Assembly (NCBI GenBank): GCA_958296285.1
Contig: OY282459.1
Coordinates: 1,470,762 to 1,534,761 of the forward strand
DNA length: 64,000 bases
Direction: 5' to 3'
From: an uncultured Alphaproteobacteria bacterium
GTDB taxonomy: Bacteria; Pseudomonadota; Alphaproteobacteria; JAPOUT01; G958296285
The position numbers were made by a program, and so were the translations under genes. Below the pieces are notes generated by a model. That model ran no database searches, was not told where the DNA came from, and saw only the letters and a list, made by a program, of their open reading frames with translations. This document shows, piece by piece, positions 50,353 to 62,300 of the stretch. Position 1 is the stretch's first letter. The number at the start of each line of letters is the position of its first letter.

Positions 50353-53300
50353 TCAAAAAGCGTAATTCAGGCGGAAAACCAAATTATGCAGATTCGTCTC
50401 GCCTGTCAGAGCGAAACTTCCCTCATAGGAAAAATCCAGCTCCAAATCTCCGCGCCGATAACTCCCGCCAAAACCGATATCCATCAGCGCCGGCGCTTGC
50501 GAGCCGTCCGCGCTATATGGTGGCGTACCGCCAGACCGCCCCTCCATGCTCACCGCAGGATCGCCCAAAAAGAAATCTATCCCCGCTCCCAAATGCGGCA
50601 TCACATAGCCATAACGAGTCTCGTGAGCCGTCCGCGCTTCTATGGAAAGACGACCAAACCCTGTCGCTCCGCTCGCGCTGGAAACCTCTAACGCCGAAGC
50701 GTCTCGCATCACGCTGAAAGCGCTCAAACTCCGCGATACAACCCCCAACTCCCCATAGGAGGTCAATGAAACATCTCCCAGCCATTCAGGCAATCCCATA
50801 CGCCCCGCGCCAATAAGAGAACGTTTCTCTACGCCCCCAGAAGCGGAGACTGTCAGAAGATTGGAACTGCTCTCAGAAGTCGTGAAGTTTCCTCCGAAAT
50901 CCGTCTCCGTGGATTGCAGAGAATAACCCACGCGCAATTGCGCCTCCAAATCTACGCCCCATGGAAAGCGTCCGCCCCGACTCCCAATCCGAGCGCCTCC
51001 TAATATGCGATTGACCCCGCTCTCCGCTTTCACAGACACAGACGCGGAACTCGCTTCTAGCGCGCTTCGCTCAAAAGCCCCGCCCGCCGTCATGAACCAG
51101 CCGCCGCGAGCGAGATGCGCCCCCATCGTAAGAGCGTAGACCGTCTCGTCATAATCCGCCCCCCCCGAAGGCGCGTGGCTCGTGAAACGCCCCCCCGTAT
51201 CTCCCCATACGCACCAGCGCCGATCCCCAACGAGATATCCATCGCAACTCTGCGACCGTAGAGATTGTCCAAAAGAACGATCCGCATGCCAGCCCGTTTG
51301 CAGCAGAGCCTCATAGCCCTCCAAAGCCGCCATGAACCCTGCTCTCTCTGCTTCCTCAGGAGTCAAAGGAGTCGGAGGCGAAGGCGGCTGAGTCGGGGTC
51401 GGATTTGGATTCGGAGTTGGAGTTGGATTCGGATTCACAGGCGGAGGCGCAGGGAAGGTGATCAGCAGGATGCCGCCCGCCGCCCCCAAGTCTCCGCTCA
51501 CCCCCGAAGCCAGACGGAGACTGCCGAGATCTGTATCTCCCATGATTCTGGTACCCCTGATAAGCGGGATTGAATCGCCTGATGTCGGCGCGCTTCCCCC
51601 CACCACCATAATTTCCACCGTCCCCGCCGTAAAGACGACAGCCGCATCGCCGATATTGAGGATAGCGTTGGCGGAGCCTGTCGGGCGTGTCGTGAAATCT
51701 ATGCGGAAGCGGAGCGTTCCCGATGTTTGCGTGAATCTTTCCAAACCCATAATATTGATTTGGCTGTTCCGATTCGCCGCGTGATCTATGACGAGCGTTC
51801 CCTGATTGACGAGACTGTCCTCATTTCCCGCGCCGAAATCGGAATTCGCCGTCAGGGTCATCGTTCCTGACGCGCTGTTCGTGATTGCGTCATTGCCGCC
51901 GCCCAAAGAGAAACTCCCTCCGAAAACGCCGCTATTCATGAAATTGTCCGCGCCCGCGCCGCCCATAAAGACGCCATAAATGCTTGTTCCCGCGTTGGTC
52001 GTTGTTGTCGCCCCCATCGTGGAAAGGCGAACCGCCCGCCTTGTCAGCGCCGAATTCGACCCCACAGTCGCGCCTGACGCGATATCCAGCGTGATCGTCC
52101 CAGACCCGCCGATCAGATTGACGACCGCCGAAGACGCGCCTTGCGCTCCTGTTGTCGTATGCGTTCCGCCGTCAATATCTATATCTATGGCGCTCGAGCC
52201 TGTCGCCTCGGCGCGAATGGCATCGCTCGCTCCTCGCGCCGATGTGGAGCCCGCGATAGCCATAGAGACAGCTCCACCCCCTGACGCATGAATCCCATGA
52301 TTGCCCGCGTCCATATCCTCATTGCTCACGCTCGTCCCTGAGGCTGTCGTGATCGCGATCGCGTCCGCCCCCGCATTGATGACGCTGACCGCCGCCCCAT
52401 CCGTCCCTGCCGGCTTGGCGATCGGATCAGAACCCGACCGGATGTGAATCTCGCCCCCTGCCCCTGTATGCCTTATGAAAGGCGTTGCTTCCGCATCCGC
52501 CGCCGCCTCATAGAGAAGCGCCAACCCCGTCTCGTCCACATCAATCCCTCCCATCCTGATGTCATCAAGAGAAACTTGCAAAGTGGATGTCCCCGGCGAG
52601 ATCGCTGTCCGCTCGCTAAATGCGAAATTGTCGCCACCATAGGTCGTGTCGGACGCCGCGAAGGTGAAGCGCAGCGCGTTGTCGCTGATCGTCAATTCCC
52701 CAAAGACGTCCGCCGCCAAAGACAGACCGCTTATATCCGTGTTGTCAGGCAGAGAGTTCGCGCTGACGAGAGAGAGCATCCCTGAGGTTGGAAGCGTCCC
52801 GCCGGCGCTCGGCGTGATATCTATCGCCCCCGCCGTGAAGGTGATGGAAGTCGCTCCGCCAAGAGCGAGAAGCGCCGTGGTCGGGAGGCTTCCGCTCAAA
52901 TCAAGGCGGAATCGCAAAACTCCGCTCGTCTGCGTAAAGGTCTCAAGGCCGGAGATGGAGACCGTCCCGCCTTCGGCGGCGTGATCTATGACGAGCGTTC
53001 CCTGATTGATGAGACTGTCGGCATTGCCCGCGCCGAAATCGGAATTCGCCGTCAAGGTCATCGTTCCTGCAGAAGCGTTCGTGATCACATCGTTCCCGCC
53101 GCCCGGGGAGAAGCTTCCCGAGAAGGTTAGGCTGTTCGTGAAACTGTCCGCGCCCGCGCCCCCCATAAAGACCCCATAGAGGCTTCCCGCATTGGTCGTT
53201 GTTGTCGCCCCTGTTGTCGTGGAAAGGCGAACCGCCCGCCGCGTCAAAGCCGAAGATGCGCCCACAGTCGCGCCTGACGCGATATCCAGCGTGATCGTTC

Positions 53301-56300
53301 CCGTTTCGCCGATCAGATTGACAATCGCCGAAGACGAGCCTTGCGCTCCCGTTGTCGTGTGCGTTCCGCCATCAATGTCTATATCTATCGCGCTGTTGCC
53401 TGTTGCCTCGGCGCGAATGGCATCGCTCATCCCTTGCGCCGATGTGGAGCCCGCGATATCCATATTGACAGCGCCGCCGCCTGAGGCGTGGATTGCGTGA
53501 TTATTGGCTTCCGTGTCCTCATTGCTCACGCTCGTCCCTGAGGCTGTCGTGATCGCGATCGCGTCCGCCATCGCCGTGATGACGCTCACCGCCGCCCCGT
53601 CCGTCCCTGCCGGCTTGGTGATCGGATCAGAACCCGACCGGATGTGAATCTCGCCGCCTTGGCCTGTATGCCTTATGAAAGGCGTTACCATTGTCTCATT
53701 CACCGCCGCCGTATAGAGAAGCGCTAGACCCGTCTCGCTCTCAGCAATCCCTCCCGTCCTGATGTCATCGCAGATCACGTGGAAAGTGGATGTCCCCGGC
53801 GCGACTGCCGACGTGCCTCTGAACGCAAAATTATCGCCATTATTGCCGCAATAGGGCGTGCTAGACGCCATGAAGGTCAGACGCAGAGCATTGCCGCTGA
53901 TCTCGAGCGTCCCAAAGACGCCTCTCGCAAAAGACAGCTCGCTTATATCCGTGTCGTCAGGCAAAGAGGTCGCGCTTATCAAAATCAGCGTTCCCGATGT
54001 TGGAAGCCTCCCGGCAGTCGGCTCAATGTCTATCATCCCTGCCGTGAAGGAGGGCGTCGCCCCGCCCGTGTCCAAAAGCGCTGAGGTGAACGAGGTGAGC
54101 GTCCGATCGCCGCCCAAATCTATCCGGAAGCGCAATGTCCCCGAGGTCTGCGTGAAAGTCTCAAGATTGGAGAGGACGATCTGCGCGTCCCCCGCCCCGT
54201 CATGATCTATCACCAAAATGCCCCGATTCTCAAAACTGTCGCTCATCCCGCCGCCAAAGTCCGAAGTTGCCGTCAACCTCATCGTTCCTGCGGCGGCGTT
54301 GGTGATCACATCATTCTCGCCGCCAAGGGAGAGGCTTCCCGAGAAGGTCAGGCTGTTCGTGAAACTGTCCGCGCCCGCGCCCCCCATAAAGACCCCATAG
54401 AGGCTCCCGGCATTGCTTGTCGTTGTCGCCCCTGTCGTGGAAAGGCGAACCGCCCGCCGCGCCCACCCCAGCGCCGAATCCGACCCCACAACCGCTCCTG
54501 CCGCTATATCCAGCGTGATCGTTCCAGACCCGCCGATCAGATTGACGACCGCCGAAGACGACCCTTGCGTTCCTGTTGTCCTATGCGTTCCGCCGTCAAT
54601 GTCTATGTCTATCGCGCTAGAGCCCGTGGCGTTAGCGCGAATGGCATCGCTCATCATCCCCTGCGCCGATGTGGAGCCCGCGATGTCCATAGAGATATTT
54701 CCCCCTCCCGAGGCGTGGATTGCGTGATTATTGGCATCCGTGTCTTCATTGGCAATGCTCGTCCCAGAAGCTGTCGTGATCGCGATTGCGTCCGCGCTAA
54801 TATTGATGACGCTGACCGCCGCCCCGTCCATGCCTGTCGGCTTGGTGATCGGATCAGAACCCGACCGAATGTGAATCTCGCCGCCCCCGCCCGTATGACG
54901 AATGAAGGGCGTTGCCATTGTCTCATCCTCCGCCGCCGTATAGAGAAGCCCCAGACCCGCCTCGCTCTCGGCAATCCCTCCCGTCCTGATGTTATCGCAG
55001 ACCACTTGGAACGTGGATGTCCCCGGCGCGATCGCCGTCCGCCCGCGGAAAGAGAGATTGCCGCCGCAATAGGGCGTGCTAGACGCCGCGAAGGTCAGGA
55101 GCAGAGCATTGCCGCCGATCGTCAGTTCCCCAAAGACCCCCCTCGCCAAAGACAGACCGTCTATATCCGTGTTAGCGGGCAGAGACATCGCGCTTATAAG
55201 ATCTAGCGTTCCCGATGTTGGAAGCCTCCCGGCAGTCGGCTCAATGTCTATTGCCCCCGCCGTGAAGGTGATAGAATTGGCTCCACCAAGAGCGAGCAGC
55301 GCGTTCGGGAAATCCCTCAGCATCCGTCCGCTTCCCAAATCTATCCGGAAGCGCAATGTCCCCGAGGTTTGCGTGAAACTCTCAAGGTTGGAGAGAGCGA
55401 TCTGCGCGTTCCCCGCTCCGTCATGGTCTATCACCAAAATGCCCCGATTCTCAAAACTGTCGCTCGTCCCGTCTCCAAAGTCCGAAGACGCCGTGAGAGT
55501 CATGCGGTTAGAGCCTGTCGCCGTGTTCACAACCGCATCATTCCTGTCGCCCAAAGAGAACCTCCCCGAGAACACTCCGCTATTCGTGAAACTGTCCGCG
55601 CCCGCGCCCCCCATAAAGACGCCATAGAGGCTTCCGGCATTGGTCGTTGTTGTCGCCCCCATCGTGGAAAGGCGAACCGCCCGCCTTGTCAGCGCCGAAT
55701 CCGACCCCACAATCGCCCCTGACGCGATATCCAGCGCGATCGTTCCCGCTACGCCGATCAGATTGACGACCGCCGAAGACGAGCCTTGCGTTCCCGTTGT
55801 CGCATGCGTTCCGCCGTCAATGTCTATATCTATGGCGCTAGAGCCTGTCGCCTCGGCGCGAATGGCATCGCTCGCTCCTTGCGCCGATGTGGAGCCCGCG
55901 ACAGCCATAGAGACATTGCCGCCGCCTGACGCATGAATCGCATGATTGCCGGCGCCCGCATCCTCATTGCTGACGCTCGTATCAGAGGCTGTCGTGATCG
56001 CGATCGCGTTCGCGCCCGCATTGATGACGCTGACCGCCGCCCCGTCCGCGAGAGTGGATGATTTGGTGATCGGGTCAGAAGCCGCTCGGATGTGAATCTC
56101 GCCGCCTGCCCCTGTATGTCTTATGAAAGGCGTCACTGTTGCCGCATCCGCCGCCGCATAGAGAAGCGCCAGACCCGCCTCGCTTTCCGATATCCCTTCT
56201 GTGAGAATATCATCGCAGACCACTTGGAACGTGGATGTCCCCGGCGCTGTCGCCGACATTCCTCGGAATGGCAAATTGACCCCGCAATAGTTTGTGTTGG

Positions 56301-59300
56301 ACGCCGCGAAAGTCAGACGCAGAGCTCTGTCGCTGACCGAGAGTGTCCCAAAAACCCCGCTCGCCAGAGTCAAACCGCTTATATCCGTGTCGTCGGGCAG
56401 AGAACCCGCGCTCAGGAGAGCGAGCGTTCCCGATGTCGGAAGCCTCCCGGCAGTCGGCTCAATATCTATCACCCCCGATTTGAAAACAAGCGTCGTCCTG
56501 CGCGTGCCCAATAGGGAGAGAGCGAAAGAGTCGAGCGTCCGACCCTCGCCCAAATCTATCCGGAAGCGCAATGTCCCTGAGGTTTGCGTGAAACTCTCAA
56601 GGTTGAAGAAAGAGATCCGCGCATCGTTATTGGCATCGTGATCTATCACCAAGATGCCCCTATTCTCAAGACTATCGCCCGATCCGCCGCCAAAGTCGGA
56701 ATTCGCCGTCAGCGTCAGAGTTCCCGAAGAAGCATTGACGACTCTGTCATCGCCGCCGCCCAGAGTCAGAGAGCCTGTCAAAACGCCCGAGTTCATAGCC
56801 CTGTCGCTGCCGTCCCCCAGAGTCAGAGACCCTGCCAAAACGCCTGAGTTCATAATGTCCGTCCTAAAGGCTGTGTTAGACGGACCCAAACTCTGAACGG
56901 ATCCTATAATCGTCCCGGCATTCGTCAAAACTGCCGCGTAAGTTCCAACGCCCCCATAAGACGAAAGACGGCTGCCCCGGAAGAAAACAACCCCTCTCGT
57001 GGCAGCGGAAGCTTCGCAATTGCCTGTCTCCGCGCTGAACGAACCCCCGCAGACAAAATTCCCTGCCCCCACGCTCACGCTCAATTTGCTATAAGCCGAA
57101 GCGCCCTGAACATAAATCGCGCTCGTCCCAGAGCCGCCCGAAGAGATACGAGCCCCCGCAGAAGAGCCAAGCGATACGCTCACAGCCCGAGCAGTGGTAG
57201 AATTATTAACCCAGCTTGTATCCCGAGCAAAAATCCCACGCCCGCGAGTTGAAGCCACCGTCGCCGCGCCAGTGATGCTCACGCTGACGTCTCCGCCCCG
57301 CGCTTCTGCAAAGATCGCCCTGGGAGTTCCTTGACCTGTCGCCTCTATCCGCGCAGCCCCCGTGATCGTGATCGCGACATCGCCAGAATCGCTTATCGTG
57401 CCGGGGGAAGGGTTTTGGGGCAAAGTGGATCTGGCGGACGCCCCGATCGCGTCTGAATCTGTGCCGCTTGTCGTGATGCGCGGGCTGCCGGCGATATCCA
57501 CCGTGATGTCGCCCATCCCTCCCTGGATGGCCGCATTGACGGCATAAGCAAAGTCCCCTGTCGCTGTGATTGTCGCGCCATCAATGTCAATATCTATATC
57601 AGCCGAACTGTCTATAGATGCCAGTCCGTAAAGGGCGTGGGAGTCGTCCCCCGAAGCCGTGATCGTGCCGGAGACGTCTATATCCACCGTCCCTGCCCCT
57701 GTTGTTTGGGCGTAGACAGCATGGAAAGGTTCCCCTTCCGCCTCTACGGAGACGGAGCCGGCAATATCCACGCTGACAGACCCGCCCCCTGAAGCATGGA
57801 TCGCATGGACGCCAGTGCCGAGGAAGGCATCGTCCATATTGGAGACGCTTGTTCCAGAGGCTGTCGTGATCGCGATCGGTTCTGTGCTCGTTGTGATGAC
57901 GCTCACCGCCGCGCCATCCTCACCGTCGTTGGGCTTCACAATCGGATCAGAACCCGATCGGATATGAATCTCGCCGCCCGCGCCTGTATGCCTTATGAAA
58001 GGCGTTACCATTGTCTCAGTGTCATCCACCGCCGCCTCATAGAGAAGCGCCAAACCCGTCTCGCTCTCCGATATTCCCAGTACCCTGATGTCATCACAAG
58101 CCACTTGGAAAGTGGAAGTCGCCGACCTTGCCGCCGGCGCCGCTTTGAACGGCGCATTGCCCCCGCAATAGGTCTCGCTGGACGCCGATAATCTCAAAAG
58201 CAGAGCATTCCCGCTGATCTCGAAATCCCCAAAGAGGCCTGCCGCCAAAGACAAGTTGCTTGTATCCGTCCCATCGGGCAGATCGTTCGCGCTTATCAGA
58301 GTCAGCGTTCCGGATGTCGGAAGCCTCCCGGCGCTCAGCGCAATGTCTATCGCTCCCGCCGTGAAGACAGGCGTAGCCGCGCCTGTGTCCAAAAGCGCCG
58401 AGGAGCCGAAGGAAGAGAGCGTCCGACCGCCGCCCAAATCTATCCGAAAACGCAGCGTCCCTGAAGTCTGCGTGAAAGTCTCAAGACCGGAGAGATTTAT
58501 CCGCGCGTCCCCCGCCCCGTCATGATCTATCACCAAAATGCCGCGATTTTCAAAACTGTCGCTCCCGCCTCCAAAGTCCGAAGTTGCCGTCAGCGTCAGA
58601 GTCCCGGCAGAAGCATTCGTAACTGTGTCATCGCCGCCGCCTAGAGTCAAAGAACCCGTCAAAGACCCTGAGTTCATAACGCTGTCAGCGCCGCCGCCCA
58701 GAGTCAGAGAACCCGTCAAAGACCCTGAGTTCATAACCATGTCGCTGCCGCCGCCTAGAGTCAGAGACCCCGTCAAAACGCCTGAGTTCATAACGCTGTT
58801 ATCGCCGCCACCTAGAGTCAGAGAGCCCGTCAAAACGCCTGAGTTCATAACCCTGTCAGCGCCGCCGCCCAGAGTCAGAGACCCTGTCAAAACGCCTGAG
58901 TTCATAATGTCCGTCCTAAAGGCTGTGTTAGACGGGCCAGAACTCTCAACAGCCCCTATAATCGTCCCCGCATTCGTCAAAACCGCCGCGTAATCCCCAT
59001 CGCCCTCATAAGACGAAAGACCGCTGCCCCGCGAGAAAACAACCCCCTTCGTGGCAGAAGAAGCCTCGCAATTGTCTGTCCCCGCGCTGAACGAACCCGC
59101 GCAGACAAAATTCCTCGAACCCACGCTCACGCTCAACTGGCTATAAGCCGTATCGCCTTGAAGATAAATCGCGTTCATCCCAGAGCCGCCCGAAGACAGA
59201 TGCGCCCCCGCGGACGAGCCAAGCGATACGCTCACAGTCCGGGAAGCGGTTGAATTATTAGCCCAGCTTCTATCCTGAGCATAAATCCCATGCCCATGGG

Positions 59301-62300
59301 TTGAAGCGATCGTAGCCGCGCCTGTGATGCTCACGCTGACATCTCCGCCCCGCGCTTCGGCAGAGATCGCGGGACTTCTTTGACCCGCAGCCTCTATCCG
59401 CGCATCCCCCGTGATCGTGATCGCGACATCGCCGGAAGAGCCTAGGGGCACGGACGAGGTGGCGGACGCCCTGATCGCGTCTGAATCCGCGCCGCTTGTC
59501 GTGATTTGCGCGCTGCCGGCTATATCCACCATAATGCCGCCCGTCCCGTCATTCACGACCGCATTGACGCCATAAGCAGCATCAGAATCGCTGTCCCCTG
59601 TCGTTGTGATTGTCGCGCCATCAATGTCAATATCTATATCAGCCGAACTGCCCGAAGATGCCTCTCCGTAAAGGGCGTAGGCGTCGTCGCCCGAAGCCGT
59701 GATCGTGCCGGAGACGTCTATATCCACAGTCCCCGCCCCTGTTGTTGTGGCGAAGACAGCATGGGCTTCGTCTCCTTCTGACTCGGCGGAGCCGGCAATA
59801 TCCACGCTGACAGACCCCCCGCCCGAAGCATGGATCGCATGGTCGCCTGTGCCTGTGTCTTCATTGGCAATGCTCGTCCCTGAGGCTGTCGTGATCGCGA
59901 TTGCGTCTGTTCCTGATGAAGGAATCACGCTCACCGCCGCCCCGTCCGCGCCTGTCGTCTTGGCGATCGGATCAGAACCCGCTCGGATGTGAATCTCGCC
60001 GCCCGCGCCTGTATGTCTTATGAAAGGCGTCACTGTTCCCGTATCCGCCGCCGCCGCGTAGAGAATGGCGAGATTTTCCACGCTCATCGTGATCCCGCTC
60101 GTCTGAATGTCATCGCAGACCACTTGGAAATCAGATGTCCCAGGCGCAATCGCCGCGCGCTCGCGGAACGACAGATTGTCGCCGCAATAGGTCGTGTTAG
60201 ACTCCGCGAAAGTTAAACGCAGAGCATTGCCGCCGACCGTCAGCTCCCCAAAGATGTCCGCCGCCAAAGACAGACCGCTTATATCCGTCCCGTCAGGCAG
60301 AGAGTTCGCGCTGACGAGAGCCAGCGTTCCTAAAGTTGGAAGAGTCGTCCCGGCGCTCCGATCGATCTCTACCATCCCTGCCGTGAAAACAAGAGTCGCC
60401 CTGCCCACATCCAAAAGCGCCCCGGCAAAGGAGGAGACCGTCCGACCGCCGCCCAAATCTATATGGAAGCGCAATGTCCCCGAGGTTTGCGTGAAACTCT
60501 CAAGATCGGAAAGAGAAATCTGCCCATCCCCTGCCGCATCATGGTCTATCACCAAAGTGCCGCGATTTTCAAAACTGTCGCTTGCCCCGCCGCCAAAATA
60601 GGAATCCGCCGTCAAACTCATCGTTCCTGCGGCGGCGTTCGTGATTGCGTCATTGCCGCCGCCGAGGGAGAAGCTTCCCGAAAAGGTCATGCTGTTCGTG
60701 AAACTGTCCGCGCCCGCGCTCCCCATAAAGACCCCATAGAGGCTTCCTTCATTGCTTGTCGTGGTCGCTCCTTTCGTGGAAAGGCGAACCGCCCGCCGCC
60801 CCAGCGCCGAATCCGACCCCACAGTCGCTCCTGCCGCGATATCCAGCGCGATCGTCCCCGATTCCCCGATCAGATTGACGACCGCCGAAGACGACCCTTG
60901 CGTTCCCATTGTCCTATGCGTTCCGCCGTCAATGTCTATATCTATGGCGCTAGAGCCTGTGGCGTTAGCGCGAATGGCATCGCTCGCCCCTCGCGCCGAT
61001 GTGGAGCCCGCGATGTCCATAGAGATATTTCCGCCTCCTGAAGCGTGAATCGCATGATTATTGGCGTCCGTGTCTTCATTGGCAATGCTCGTCCCAGACG
61101 CTGTCGTGATCGCGATCGCATCCGCGCCCGCATTGATGACGCTGACCGCCGCGCCGTCCATGTTGTCCGCAGGCTTGGCGATCGGATCAGAATCCGACCG
61201 GATGTGAATCTCGCCGCCTGCCCCCGTATGCCTTATGAAAGGCGTTGCTGTTCCCGTATCCGCCGCCGCCTCATAGAGCAGCGCCAGACCCGTCTCGCTT
61301 TCAGAAATCCCTCCCGTCCTGATCTCATCGCAGACCACTTGGAACGTGGATGTCCCAGGCGAGATCGCTGTCCGCCCGCGGAACGACAGATTGTCCCCGC
61401 AATAGGTCGTGCCGGACGCCGCGAAGGTCAGACGCAAAGCATTGCCGCTGATCTCGAGTCTCCCAAAGACGCCCGCCGCCAAAGACAATTTGCTTATATC
61501 CGTCCCGTCAGGCAGAGAGTTTGCGCTGACGAGAGAGAGCATCCCCGAGGTTGGAAGCGTCCCGGCGCTCGGCGCGATATCTATCGCCCCTGCCGTGAAG
61601 GAGGGCGTCGCCCCGCCCGTGTCCAAAAGCGCCATTGTCGGGAGATTGCCGCTCAAATCCAAGCGGAAGCGCAATGTCCCCGAAACTTGCGTGAAACTCT
61701 CAAGGTTGGAGAGAGCGATCCGCGCGTCCCCTGCCGCATCATGGTCTATCACCAAAATGCCCTGATTTTCAAAACTGTCGCTTGCCCCGCCTCCAAAGTC
61801 CGAAGACGCCGTCAAACTCATCGTTCCCGAGCGCGCATTCACAACCCTGTCATTCCCGCCGCCTAGAGTCAGAGACCCCATCAAAACGCCAGAGTTCATA
61901 ATATCTGTCCTAAAGGCAGTTCCGGACGGACCAGAACTCTCAATATTCCCAACGATCGTCCCCGCATTCGTCAAGACTGCCGCATAAGTTCCAGAGCCTC
62001 CATAAGACGAAAGAGAACTCCTGCGCGAGAAAAGAACCGCCTTCTCATCAGAAGACTCGCAATTGTCTATCCCCACGAGGAACGAGCCCGCGCAGACAAA
62101 ATTCCCCAAACCCACGATCACGCTCAACTGGCTGGAACCCGTATCGCCCTGAAGATAGATCGCGCTCGTCCCAGAGCCGTCCGAAGAGAGACGCGCCCCC
62201 GCAGACGCCCCAAGCGATAGGCTCACAGTCCGGCTCGTAGAAGAGACATAAGACGCCGACCGATCACGAAGATAAATCCCATGACCAAGATCCGAAGCGA

